Of a stretch of 64,000 nucleotides of DNA, positions 18,710-26,033 are shown piece by piece. Under the pieces are notes generated by a model. The model was not told where the DNA came from. It saw nothing but the letters and a program-made list of their open reading frames with translations, and made no database searches. The translations under genes and the position numbers were made by a program. Position 1 is the stretch's first letter, and each line of letters opens with the position of its first letter. Source of the stretch: Apibacter raozihei (GTDB lineage: Bacteria > Bacteroidota > Bacteroidia > Flavobacteriales > Weeksellaceae); the NCBI RefSeq assembly GCF_004014855.1, contig NZ_CP034930.1:1612001-1676000 (forward strand). Direction: 5' to 3'.

Positions 18710-18823
18710 TCAAAATTGTTCTAATGCTTTCTTATATATATCCAAAATATGGTTTGTGGGTATTTGTAATTTAGATTCAATTGTATCTAAAAAATAATCA
18801 TTTGCTATAAAGAGAATGCGCAT
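18710..18823 (-). other. 37-residue open frame, possibly a gene remnant
   Basis: Leftward ATG frame reading MRILFIANDYFLDTIESKLQ followed by a helical tail. The opening (MRILFIA) looks like the first beta strand of a Rossmann-type or glycosyltransferase protein, and codon choice looks coding, but the frame stops after 37 codons and I see no ribosome site or promoter. It could be a decayed 5' end of a lost gene or chance. Confidence 0.2.
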
Positions 18824-19021
18824 GAGAACTTAGAAGATAGCTACAAACAATATTAATTTAAATTTTAAATAATTAATCTAAATAGAATATAAAAGTTTCG
18901 ATTTTTTTAAGCAAACAAGTGTTTAAATAAGAGAGATGTTATTAAATCAATTACGAAACGAAATTCGTTGATTTGAGAAGATACTTAAATTTTTGTAAAA
19001 AAACTTAAGTATTTGAATCTA

Positions 19022-19062
19022 GAAATAAAAAAGGTATTGATGCCTCTCTCATCAATACCTTT
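19022..19062 (-). terminator. Strong leftward terminator 280 bases past the response regulator
   Basis: Minus strand: AAAGGTATTGATG, seven-base loop, CATCAATACCTTT, then TTTATTTC. The U-rich side is on the minus strand, so it ends the response-regulator transcript or a small RNA encoded after it. Confidence 0.8.
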
Positions 19063-19254
19063 AAAATTGTTGTTACTAAACATCCGCCGATAAATACTAA
19101 TTTTTACTAAAAGTAATTAAAAAAGCATCTTAAACGGGAAGAACATTTGCTAACAATTCATTTTTTGTACAACTTATGTTTGAATATTTACTAATTTTTT
19201 CCTTTAGATAAAATTTGGTAACGATTTTTCATCTAAAAGAGCCTTAAATCAATG
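19030..19254 (-). ncRNA. Candidate small RNA between a -7 box and a strong terminator
   Basis: A minus-strand TACCTTTG box (19268-19261) lies 199 bases before the terminator hairpin, and the stretch between contains an inverted pair (CTTTTAGAT with ATCTAAAGG) and only tiny frames (a 12-codon MKNRYQILSKGKN). It could be an independent small RNA or simply the long 3' untranslated end of the response-regulator transcript. The -33 element is poor (TTTG at 14 bases rather than about 20). Confidence 0.25.
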
Positions 19255-19260
19255 ATGAAA

Positions 19261-19268
19261 CAAAGGTA
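19261..19268 (-). promoter_or_regulatory. -7 promoter box for the candidate small RNA
   Basis: Minus strand TACCTTTG matches TAnnTTTG fully; spacing to a TTTG is short, so only moderate support. Confidence 0.35.
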
Positions 19269-19338
19269 TGGTAAGAAATGTTCAAATCCTTACGGAAATC
19301 CGTAAAGAAGAAAAAAAATAAAATTTGTTTCTGTAAAT

Positions 19339-19998
19339 TTAAATGATTCCCAGTTCTATGACTATGCTCAATAATTGTTTTGTATCCTTGGCGTCCAGTG
19401 ATTCACGTAAAATAGCTAATCTTTTCTCAATTGAGCTTTCACTGTTAGGTGTTATATTATTTTTCTTTAAATAATGCTCGACTTCTTTTTGAGTATAACC
19501 TTGAGATAACAACTTTAATAAGTTAATATCATATTCAGAAAACTCGTATATATTGTTTTGCTGAACAGAATCATTATTAGAAATATAATTTTGACCTTCA
19601 TAAATGGTTGTAATAGCTTTTTTAAGTTCTTTAGCATCATTACGCCCTTTACTAACAAAGCCATTTATTTGATATTTATCAAACATGGTTTTAATTTTAT
19701 GAAATCTGTTTTCAATAGAGAAAATAATAACCTTTAATGAAGGTTGTTCTTTCCTGGCTTCCTGTATGAGATCTTCTCCACCCTGCAATCGTTGTTCTCT
19801 GTAGTCTGAATTAAAAGAAAGATCAGAAATTAGTAGTTCGTACGGTGCTCCGGCCAGCAAGGCGTGTTGTATTTTTAGCAACGCATCGTCACAATAAAAG
19901 ACCTGATCCACTACGGAAACATTTAGTTCTTCAACAGTTTTTTTAACAGCTATGTTGTAGCTGTCAAAATCTTCTGCAATAAGTATTTTTTTAAACAT
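19339..19998 (-). CDS. Response regulator with C-terminal helix-turn-helix
   Basis: 219 residues. Receiver domain at about 1-125: acidic pair E9/D10, phospho-acceptor D59 in LLISDLSF, and the conserved lysine in INGFVSKGRND. The last 70 residues form a helix-turn-helix-like unit (FSEYDINLLKLLSQGYTQKEVEHYL) similar to LuxR/NarL output domains but divergent. It lies 16 bases after the histidine kinase gene and is certainly its partner. This TPR-kinase/regulator pairing is common in flavobacteria; target genes are unknown, the repeat lipoprotein beside it being one candidate. Confidence 0.9.
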   Translation of the reverse strand: MFKKILIAEDFDSYNIAVKKTVEELNVSVVDQVFYCDDALLKIQHALLAGAPYELLISDLSFNSDYREQRLQGGEDLIQEARKEQPSLKVIIFSIENRFHKIKTMFDKYQINGFVSKGRNDAKELKKAITTIYEGQNYISNNDSVQQNNIYEFSEYDINLLKLLSQGYTQKEVEHYLKKNNITPNSESSIEKRLAILRESLDAKDTKQLLSIVIELGII

Positions 19999-20014
19999 AG
20001 CTGTAAGCTTTTAG

Positions 20015-21853
20015 TTAAGTAGTTATAGTGATTTTGATAGATGTTCCTTTTTTATTATCTGTATCAAAATGAATTTTACCTTGAACAGAATTTATACGGT
20101 TTTCCATATTTTTTACTCCACGGCCTGGCTTCCAGTTATCACTATCTAATCCTATGCCATTATCAAAATATTCGATAAAGATTTTAGAGTATTCTTTTTT
20201 AAATTTTAAAGTGATCAACGAGGCTTTGCTATGTTTTTTCATGTTAGTCATCAGTTCGATAAGGATATAATAGATCTCTTCTCGTTTTTCGATTGAAAGT
20301 TTTTCCCAGATTTCTTCGTCATTTCCAATGATAATAATTCTGAGATTATTAGTGCCGTAAGGTTGCAGCATATCTTTTAAAAGACCTGAATAGTCATTTT
20401 TCATGTCAGTTTTAAGTTCTGATTCATGAGAAATGTTTCTGGATCTGTTGTATAATTCTTCCAGATTATTATTAATGTTTTCAACTTTAATGGAAGGGTT
20501 GTTTTCAAGTTGTACCATCAAATAATAAATACCATTAGCTACTTCATCGTGAATTTTCTTAGAATATTTTAATTCGGTACGGTGTACTTCTTCAAGTTTT
20601 TCTCTTTCGAATCTTTCTTGTCTTCTTTTAAACCAGATTAAAAAGAAAACCAATCCCATAATTGTAACTCCTGTTATCGATGCTGCAATAACTTTTTGCC
20701 TAAGTATTTGATAGTTCTTTTGGGCATTTTCTGCTTTTAACTTTAAATTTTCCTCTTTGTTTTTTCCTACCTCATAGCGTATTAACGCAAATTGATTCTT
20801 AGCATAGTTTCTTTCTGTTTGCAAGCTGTCATTAAGTGAGATATAAGCAGTGAAATATTTTTTTGAAGATTCCGGATTTTCGAGATTGATCAGTTTGTTT
20901 AAAGCTTCCAGTTGATCATCAGGAGTACCAGATTTTTTGGCTATTTCATACATTTTCTTCGCATGTAATATAGCTAATGATATATTTTTCTTAGTAAAAT
21001 AGTCAGTTAAGTGAGAGTGATTGGCTATCTGACCGGATAGATCATTAATGTTTTCTCGTATTTTTAAAGCTTTAATCATTTCCGGTGCTGCATCATAGCC
21101 AGGATCGTTTAACCATTGGGCATAGCTTAAATTATCCTCTATTCTGGTTTTTAAACTAATGTATTTTTCAGACTTTTCATTTAGAAAAATACTATCATTA
21201 TTTAAAGAATTTAAAAGCTGAATGGCAATATCATATTCTTTTGCCTTAATATTTACAACAGCTTGGTTATTTTTTATGTTCAGTTCTAGAAATTTAGTTT
21301 TAGTAGCATTTAAAGACAACTGATAATATTCAATAGCTTGCGAATAATTTTTTTGTTCAGTCTTGCATATAGCGAGAGTGTTGTAAACAGAAGCTATATA
21401 ATTATCATCTTTGGGGGATTTAAGAAATCTTAAAGCATCAACAGCCGTTTCTTCACTTCCGTAATAATCTCCTTCATTTGCCTGACAAATAGCCATATTT
21501 AATAAACTTTTGCCTGTGTATGAACTGTCTCTTAGTGGGATAAATATTTCTTTTGCATGATTATAATAGAAGTACGCGCTATCGTTAATATTTTTATTTA
21601 AAAAATAATGTCCGATTTGAAAATATATTTGTCCCAGCTTCGTAGTATTATCACTTTTTTTTGCTTTTTCAATATCTTTATTACTATGTCTGAAGCTAGA
21701 ATCATTATACTTTGTGACTTTCTCATTGTCATTAGAAAGAGTGTTTTTTAAAGATAGTGGATTCTTATCTTTGCAATGGATGCAAAGAAAAAAAAGAAGA
21801 AGACAGAAAATGGGAGATATTATAAAACTTTTTTTCATTTTTAAAAATTTCAT
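20015..21853 (-). CDS. TPR-containing sensor histidine kinase (NarL-type, HisKA_3)
   Basis: 612 residues. The start carries a lipoprotein-like or uncleaved signal (MKKSFIISPIFCLLLFFL, then CIHCKDK); an ATG at 21838 would give a neater signal peptide. Residues about 70-350 are tetratricopeptide repeats, presumably periplasmic and sensing; a membrane helix follows at about 390-410 and a coiled coil leads to KKIHDEVANGIYYLM, with phospho-acceptor H435. A HATPase domain ends the protein (NMENRINSVQGKI, DNKKGTSIKI). Forms an operon with the response regulator. Confidence 0.88.
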   Translation of the reverse strand: MKFLKMKKSFIISPIFCLLLFFLCIHCKDKNPLSLKNTLSNDNEKVTKYNDSSFRHSNKDIEKAKKSDNTTKLGQIYFQIGHYFLNKNINDSAYFYYNHAKEIFIPLRDSSYTGKSLLNMAICQANEGDYYGSEETAVDALRFLKSPKDDNYIASVYNTLAICKTEQKNYSQAIEYYQLSLNATKTKFLELNIKNNQAVVNIKAKEYDIAIQLLNSLNNDSIFLNEKSEKYISLKTRIEDNLSYAQWLNDPGYDAAPEMIKALKIRENINDLSGQIANHSHLTDYFTKKNISLAILHAKKMYEIAKKSGTPDDQLEALNKLINLENPESSKKYFTAYISLNDSLQTERNYAKNQFALIRYEVGKNKEENLKLKAENAQKNYQILRQKVIAASITGVTIMGLVFFLIWFKRRQERFEREKLEEVHRTELKYSKKIHDEVANGIYYLMVQLENNPSIKVENINNNLEELYNRSRNISHESELKTDMKNDYSGLLKDMLQPYGTNNLRIIIIGNDEEIWEKLSIEKREEIYYILIELMTNMKKHSKASLITLKFKKEYSKIFIEYFDNGIGLDSDNWKPGRGVKNMENRINSVQGKIHFDTDNKKGTSIKITITT

Positions 21854-21928
21854 TTAGATGGATCAGCTAAATGATAAGTAACGAAATTAAAAAATGAAAT
21901 TTAGTTAATTTTTTTAGATAAAAACAAA

Positions 21929-21963
21929 AATAAAGAGCATAATTTTGTCATATGCTCTTTATT
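21929..21963 (-). terminator. Terminator of the repeat lipoprotein gene
   Basis: AATAAAGAGCATA (21929-21941) pairs with TATGCTCTTTATT (21951-21963). In the minus direction it lies 64 bases past the repeat gene's stop and just before the sensor kinase start, so the two leftward genes are likely separate transcripts. Confidence 0.75.
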
Positions 21964-22026
21964 GTATATAAGGTGATTTTTTTCTTTACAAATATATTCA
22001 AATATTATCAATTCATTTCTTTGTGC

Positions 22027-22557
22027 TTATTCAGCAGCAACATGTCCGGTTTCTCCACTAGTTAAAATTGAATATTTAGATATTATTCCACTGGTATTTT
22101 TATTATTAGTACTAACTTTTTCAGCGGCAACATGCCCGGTTTCCCCACTGGTAGGTTTAGCATTTTCAGCGGCAACATGTCCTGTTTCTCCACTGGTTGG
22201 ATTTGCATTTTCAGCAGCGACATGCCCGGTTTCCCCACTGGTAGGATTTGCATTTTCAGCGGCAACATGTCCTGTTTCTCCACTGGTTGGGTTAGCATTT
22301 TCGGCGGCAACATGCCCGGTTTCCCCACTGGTAGGATTTGCATTTTCAGCGGCAACATGTCCTGTTTCTCCACTGGTTGGTGGGGTAGTTACAGCTGTAG
22401 ATTGGCTGTTAACATTAGAGGATATGTTTGTTGAGTCGGCTTTTAATTCTGATTTATCGTTTAGTGGTAGAGAATTGGAGATGTCATTGTAGTCATCTAC
22501 ACATGAAGTTAGAGATAAAAAAGAACTGGCTATTGTTAAAAATAATAATTTTTTCAT
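22027..22557 (-). CDS. Lipoprotein with seven TSGETGHVAAE repeats, function unknown
   Basis: 176 residues from the ATG at 22557 (the open frame runs eleven codons further to a TTG, which I reject). A lipoprotein signal (MKKLLFLTIASSFLSLTSC, lipobox Cys about residue 19, followed by VDDYND) precedes a Ser/Thr/Asn-rich linker. Six copies of PTSGETGHVAAENAN stand in tandem with a 15-residue period; after a spacer, a seventh TSGETGHVAAE is the very C-terminus. I do not recognise the repeat. Each unit is short and hydrophilic with G, T, E and H, so surface display, metal binding (one His per repeat) or serving as a modification site are all possible. Upstream of a two-component system. Confidence 0.8.
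   Translation of the reverse strand: MKKLLFLTIASSFLSLTSCVDDYNDISNSLPLNDKSELKADSTNISSNVNSQSTAVTTPPTSGETGHVAAENANPTSGETGHVAAENANPTSGETGHVAAENANPTSGETGHVAAENANPTSGETGHVAAENAKPTSGETGHVAAEKVSTNNKNTSGIISKYSILTSGETGHVAAE
22120..22380 (-). repeat. Tandem 45-bp coding repeats, arranged as three 90-bp units
   Basis: Six copies, the last cut at 36 bases. The copies alternate between two nucleotide types, one with CCGGTTTCCCCACTGGTAGG and one with CTGTTTCTCCACTGGTTGG (plus-strand reading), in strict order, so the present array arose by duplication of a 90-bp pair. Confidence 0.95.
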
Positions 22558-22590
22558 TTTGTTATAATTTAAAATTTTGATACTATCCAA

Positions 22591-22913
22591 CTAATTAATA
22601 AAGTCGAATTGAAAGTTTTTTTAATACTTTATTTAGGATTTTGGGAAGTGTGAAATAAAAAAATAACTGTTGTCAAATGCTTCCCAATCCACTTAATGTT
22701 CAGCTATTTTTGTATTTCGTTTTTGAATTCATTTTGTACATTTGTAATAAGTACTAAATCAAATTCTGAGGCAAAGTAAATAATTTATGGTAATAAAAAT
22801 AGAGACAAACTAACGACTTGTTATAGACAATTTAGAGTTTGTGAAATATTACTATAAATATTGTTGATATATTTTATATTGCTAAAATTGGAGTTGTAAT
22901 CAGGGGTGGAGCT
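22591..22913. other. 323-base intergenic stretch between divergent genes
   Basis: AT-rich. A plus-strand TACATTTG box at 22737-22744 is the only consensus promoter element I find; if used, the next gene has a leader of about 160 bases. No minus-strand TAnnTTTG box was found for the repeat lipoprotein. No terminator or further frame is visible. Confidence 0.4.
22737..22744 (+). promoter_or_regulatory. -7 box upstream of the 145-residue protein
   Basis: TACATTTG, with TTTG 24 bases upstream (22709-22712), one base wider than the usual spacing. About 170 bases before the next gene. Confidence 0.35.
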
Positions 22914-23351
22914 ATGGAATATAAAGAGGTTATAAGAGAAGTGATCATTTTAGCTTTCGAAAAGGCTAGGAAAGAATCTTTGCAAAATTTGAAAACACCT
23001 CTTTCTAAATATTTATCTTTTAAAATTGAAAATTTATATAAAATTTATGTAAGCGAAAAAACATTTGTGAGGTATTACGATAAATTTATTGATGGCAGGG
23101 ATAATGCTACAGGTATACCTAATCGTAGGATCATTGATTTTATATGTAAATACCTGGGATATGATAATGTCATTGATTTTTATAGTAAAAAGCATAAAAG
23201 AATAACAGAATTAAATCAAAGAGAAGTGAAAGCAGGATTTTCAGGCTTCAACAAACCTTTACATGATGATACGTTATTTTTTCAAAAAAAAAAGGATCAA
23301 TCAAATAGAATGAAAAATAATAAATATTCTTCATTTTCACATAATAGATAA
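22914..23351 (+). CDS. Conserved protein of unknown function, possible DNA-binding
   Basis: 145 residues, no signal peptide or membrane helix. The first 95 residues are helical with LSKYLSFKIENLYKIYVSEKT, RYYDKFIDGR, GIPNRRIIDFICKYLGYDN and FYSKK; I recall such an N-terminal block in flavobacterial regulators and phage-type proteins, but cannot assign a family. The tail (about 100-145) is basic and poorly ordered. Unusually for this phylum a purine-rich GGGGTGGAG lies just before the ATG. Probably a single gene; the mutL promoter follows. Confidence 0.65.
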   Translation: MEYKEVIREVIILAFEKARKESLQNLKTPLSKYLSFKIENLYKIYVSEKTFVRYYDKFIDGRDNATGIPNRRIIDFICKYLGYDNVIDFYSKKHKRITELNQREVKAGFSGFNKPLHDDTLFFQKKKDQSNRMKNNKYSSFSHNR

Positions 23352-23446
23352 AGAATGCTTTTTTTACTTATATCTGCGTATGAATCTGTTATTAACTAAT
23401 CAAAAATATAAATAAGAGGAACGTTTCGAAATTTAAAAGTTTTAAA

Positions 23447-23454
23447 TAACTTTG
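23447..23454 (+). promoter_or_regulatory. -7 promoter box immediately before mutL
   Basis: TAACTTTG ends only five bases before the mutL ATG, so the messenger probably starts at or very near the start codon. Confidence 0.6.
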
Positions 23455-23459
23455 TATCT

Positions 23460-25220
23460 ATGCCAGACATTATTCGTTTACTTCCAGAAAACGTAGCTAA
23501 CCAGATTGCTGCAGGAGAGGTTGTGCAAAGACCGGCCTCTGTGGTTAAGGAGCTTTTGGAAAATGCCGTGGATGCGAAAGCAACACAAATTCAACTGATC
23601 ATTAAAGAGGCAGGCAGGAATTTAATTCAGGTCGTAGATAATGGATTAGGGATGAGTATAACGGATTCAAGAATGGCTTTTGAAAGACATGCTACTTCAA
23701 AAATATCAGCTACTGAAGATATATTCCGTATAAAAACCAAAGGATTCAGAGGGGAAGCGTTAGCATCTATAGCAGCTGTAGCACAAGTGGAACTAAAATC
23801 AAAAAAGGAAGAAGATGAAGTGGGTACTCATATAATCATAGAAGGAGGAGACATTCTTTCACAAGAACCGGTTACCTGTTCTACAGGATCTGTTTTTATG
23901 GTTAAAAATTTATTTTTTAACGTACCTGCAAGACGGAAATTTTTAAAATCAAATTCTGTTGAAATTCGACATATTATGGATGAATTTCATCGGGTGGCCT
24001 TGGCACATGAAGCAATTCAATTTCAGTTTTTTAACAACAATGAGGAATTGTTTCGTTTAAGGCCGGGAAGTTTATTGCAACGAATTTCTGAAATATTCGG
24101 ACGGAAAATTCAAAACCAGTTGGTTCCTATTTCGGAACAGCTTGACTGGATTCAGGTTCATGGATTTATTGGTAAACCTGAGAGTGCAAAAAAGGCAAGA
24201 GGAGAGCAGTTTTTTTTTGTAAATCAGCGTTTTTTCCGATCTAATTATTTAAATAAAGCAGTTCAGGATGCTTTTGAAGGTTTAATACCTCCAAGATATT
24301 TGCCTTCCTTTTTTTTGTATATAGATATAGATCCTGAAAAAATTGATGTAAACATTCATCCTACAAAAACTGAAATAAAATTTGAAGATGAATCATCGAT
24401 TTACGCACTTTTAAGAACTGCGATAAAAAAATCTTTAGGAGTTTATAATGTTGCTCCAAGTCTTGATTTTGAACAAAATCCTGATTGGAATTTGCCTCCA
24501 GTAAAAAAAAATACTCCCATTGCAGAGCCGAAAATCAAGATAAATCCCTCTTATAATCCTTTTGAAAATTCATCAATTACAAAAGCTACTAATGCTGAAA
24601 AGATAAATTTAACAGAAATATACGCTTCATCAAGAAATGAAATTTTGACATCAGATTTATTTGATTTACCTGTTCAGCAAGTCGAAGAAAGTTCATTGAT
24701 ACGATTATCCAATGGGAAATGGCTGGTTGAAAAAGATAAAGGTTTATGGATTTTGGATCCTTACAGAATACATCAGACCGTATTATATGAGACACATTTA
24801 AAAAGTTCAAAGAGTAATGCTTTAAGTCAGCAATTACTATTTCCCCTGGAAAGGCCTGTGTACGAAATGGAAAAAGAAAAATTAGATTCTATCAAAACAT
24901 TTCTTTTTGCACAGGGATTTGATATGGAAATAGAACAGGACATTGTCACTATTACAGCTATACCCTCAGATATTCCTCAGGATAAAATTTTAGAACTTAT
25001 TGACGATTTACTCTGTGAGCTTTCCGAACATTCGGAAAATGAGTTTTCCGTTTTTTTTAGTAAATCAGTGTCCAGAGTCTCCGCAAAAAAAAGAAATGAG
25101 TTTATTCGTGCCTCTCAGCTTTTTCCTATCTGGCAGAACTTTGAAAGTATAGGCAGTCCAAAAATTAACCCATTTGGCAAAATGAATTATGAAATTATAA
25201 ATATACCAGACTTTGATTAA
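23460..25220 (+). CDS. mutL: DNA mismatch repair protein MutL
   Basis: 586 residues. The GHKL ATPase half is intact: IAAGEVVQRPASVVKELLEN with catalytic E, VVDNGLGM, TKGFRGEALASIAAV, and the DNA-binding/transducer domain RREFxxxxxVEI-like FFNVPARRKFLKSNSVEI. The C-terminal half is shorter in motif content than expected: the endonuclease site usually DQHA(x)2E(x)4E reads DPYRIHQTVLYE (D433 onward), and the usual ACKxA and CPHGRP positions read FSKSVSR and INPFGK. So the ATPase is present but the nuclease looks degraded. It leads an operon of two rhomboids and an EEP-family protein (23, 10 and 1 bases apart). Confidence 0.95.
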   Translation: MPDIIRLLPENVANQIAAGEVVQRPASVVKELLENAVDAKATQIQLIIKEAGRNLIQVVDNGLGMSITDSRMAFERHATSKISATEDIFRIKTKGFRGEALASIAAVAQVELKSKKEEDEVGTHIIIEGGDILSQEPVTCSTGSVFMVKNLFFNVPARRKFLKSNSVEIRHIMDEFHRVALAHEAIQFQFFNNNEELFRLRPGSLLQRISEIFGRKIQNQLVPISEQLDWIQVHGFIGKPESAKKARGEQFFFVNQRFFRSNYLNKAVQDAFEGLIPPRYLPSFFLYIDIDPEKIDVNIHPTKTEIKFEDESSIYALLRTAIKKSLGVYNVAPSLDFEQNPDWNLPPVKKNTPIAEPKIKINPSYNPFENSSITKATNAEKINLTEIYASSRNEILTSDLFDLPVQQVEESSLIRLSNGKWLVEKDKGLWILDPYRIHQTVLYETHLKSSKSNALSQQLLFPLERPVYEMEKEKLDSIKTFLFAQGFDMEIEQDIVTITAIPSDIPQDKILELIDDLLCELSEHSENEFSVFFSKSVSRVSAKKRNEFIRASQLFPIWQNFESIGSPKINPFGKMNYEIINIPDFD

Positions 25221-25243
25221 TACATAATTAGATAAACATAAGA

Positions 25244-26023
25244 ATGAATATATACATACCACCGGTCATAAAAAATCTGTTAATCCTTAATACGATTTTT
25301 TTTATAGGGAAATACGTATTAAATATGTATGGAGTAGATTTAGATTTTATTTTTGGAGCTTTTTTTCCGTTATCTCCCAATTTTCATTGGTATCAGGTTC
25401 TTTCGCATATGTTTATGCATGCAAATTTCACTCATTTTTTCTTCAATATGTTTACCTTATGGATGTTTGGCTCTTCGGTTGAACAAGCATTAGGAGCAAA
25501 AAAGTTTCTTATTCTATATTTTGTTTGTGGAATAGGAGCATTTATATTGTCTAACATCGTTGATTATTTTGAGTTTAAAAAAGTATATGATTCTTTAGTA
25601 GAATCAAATGTACCTTTAAATGAAGTTAACAAGTATGCGAAATTAAATTTAACAACTACTTATGATGAAATTCAGGAGAGGGGAAATCAGTGGTTAAATT
25701 CCCTTCCTAAAAATACTGATTATACTTTAGCATCAAAATTTTATATAGATTTACTTAAATTAGGGATTGGAGCTAGTGGATCTATATATGGTATTTTAGT
25801 AGCTTTTTGGCTACTGTTTCCTAATAGGATTTTAATATTACTTTTCCCCCCAATTCCTGTACCGGTAAAGATTTATATCCCGCTGATGATTTTATTTCAA
25901 CTCTATCTGGGAATCAATCAGGTTCAAGGTGATAACATTGCCCATTTTGCCCATTTGGGAGGTGCAGTATTTGGATTCTTTTTAACTAAACACTGGATAA
26001 AAAACAGATATCGTTGGAATTAA
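25244..26023 (+). CDS. Rhomboid intramembrane serine protease, active-site complete
   Basis: 259 residues, about six membrane helices. Catalytic dyad: S178 in GASGSIYG and H237 in FAHLGGAVFG; the HMFMHANFTHFFFNM motif with the conserved HxxxN lies in the second helix. A soluble loop of about 50 residues (about 105-165) between helices is a feature of the flavobacterial branch. Cleaves membrane-spanning substrates within the bilayer; substrate unknown. The next gene is a second, apparently inactive rhomboid, so the two may work as a pair. Confidence 0.92.
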   Translation: MNIYIPPVIKNLLILNTIFFIGKYVLNMYGVDLDFIFGAFFPLSPNFHWYQVLSHMFMHANFTHFFFNMFTLWMFGSSVEQALGAKKFLILYFVCGIGAFILSNIVDYFEFKKVYDSLVESNVPLNEVNKYAKLNLTTTYDEIQERGNQWLNSLPKNTDYTLASKFYIDLLKLGIGASGSIYGILVAFWLLFPNRILILLFPPIPVPVKIYIPLMILFQLYLGINQVQGDNIAHFAHLGGAVFGFFLTKHWIKNRYRWN

Positions 26024-26033
26024 ATAAGAAATT

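Larger units (their letters stand above)
18687..19338. other. 652-base stretch without a confirmed gene
   Basis: Between the tRNA terminator and the response-regulator stop. Contents seen: a 37-codon leftward frame at 18710-18823; AT-rich DNA; an inverted repeat around 18983-19014 (ATACTTAA with TTAAGTAT); a strong leftward terminator at 19022-19062; a leftward -7 box at 19261-19268; and the inverted repeat TTACGGAAATCCGTAA near 19291. A possible small RNA is listed separately. No transposase or integrase remains were recognised. Confidence 0.5.

Noticed and set aside
18574-19338. tRNA-Asn as an integration site with a mobile element
   Set aside because: No repeat of the tRNA end, no integrase or transposase in the adjacent DNA.
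22120-22380. Regular repeats suggesting a CRISPR array
   Set aside because: Units are 45 bp with no variable spacers, all in one reading frame of a lipoprotein; no Cas genes are near.
22083-22434. Two further open frames across the repeat block, one on each strand
   Set aside because: A 45-bp period keeps other frames open by chance; only the chosen frame has a signal peptide and lipobox and ends on a repeat.
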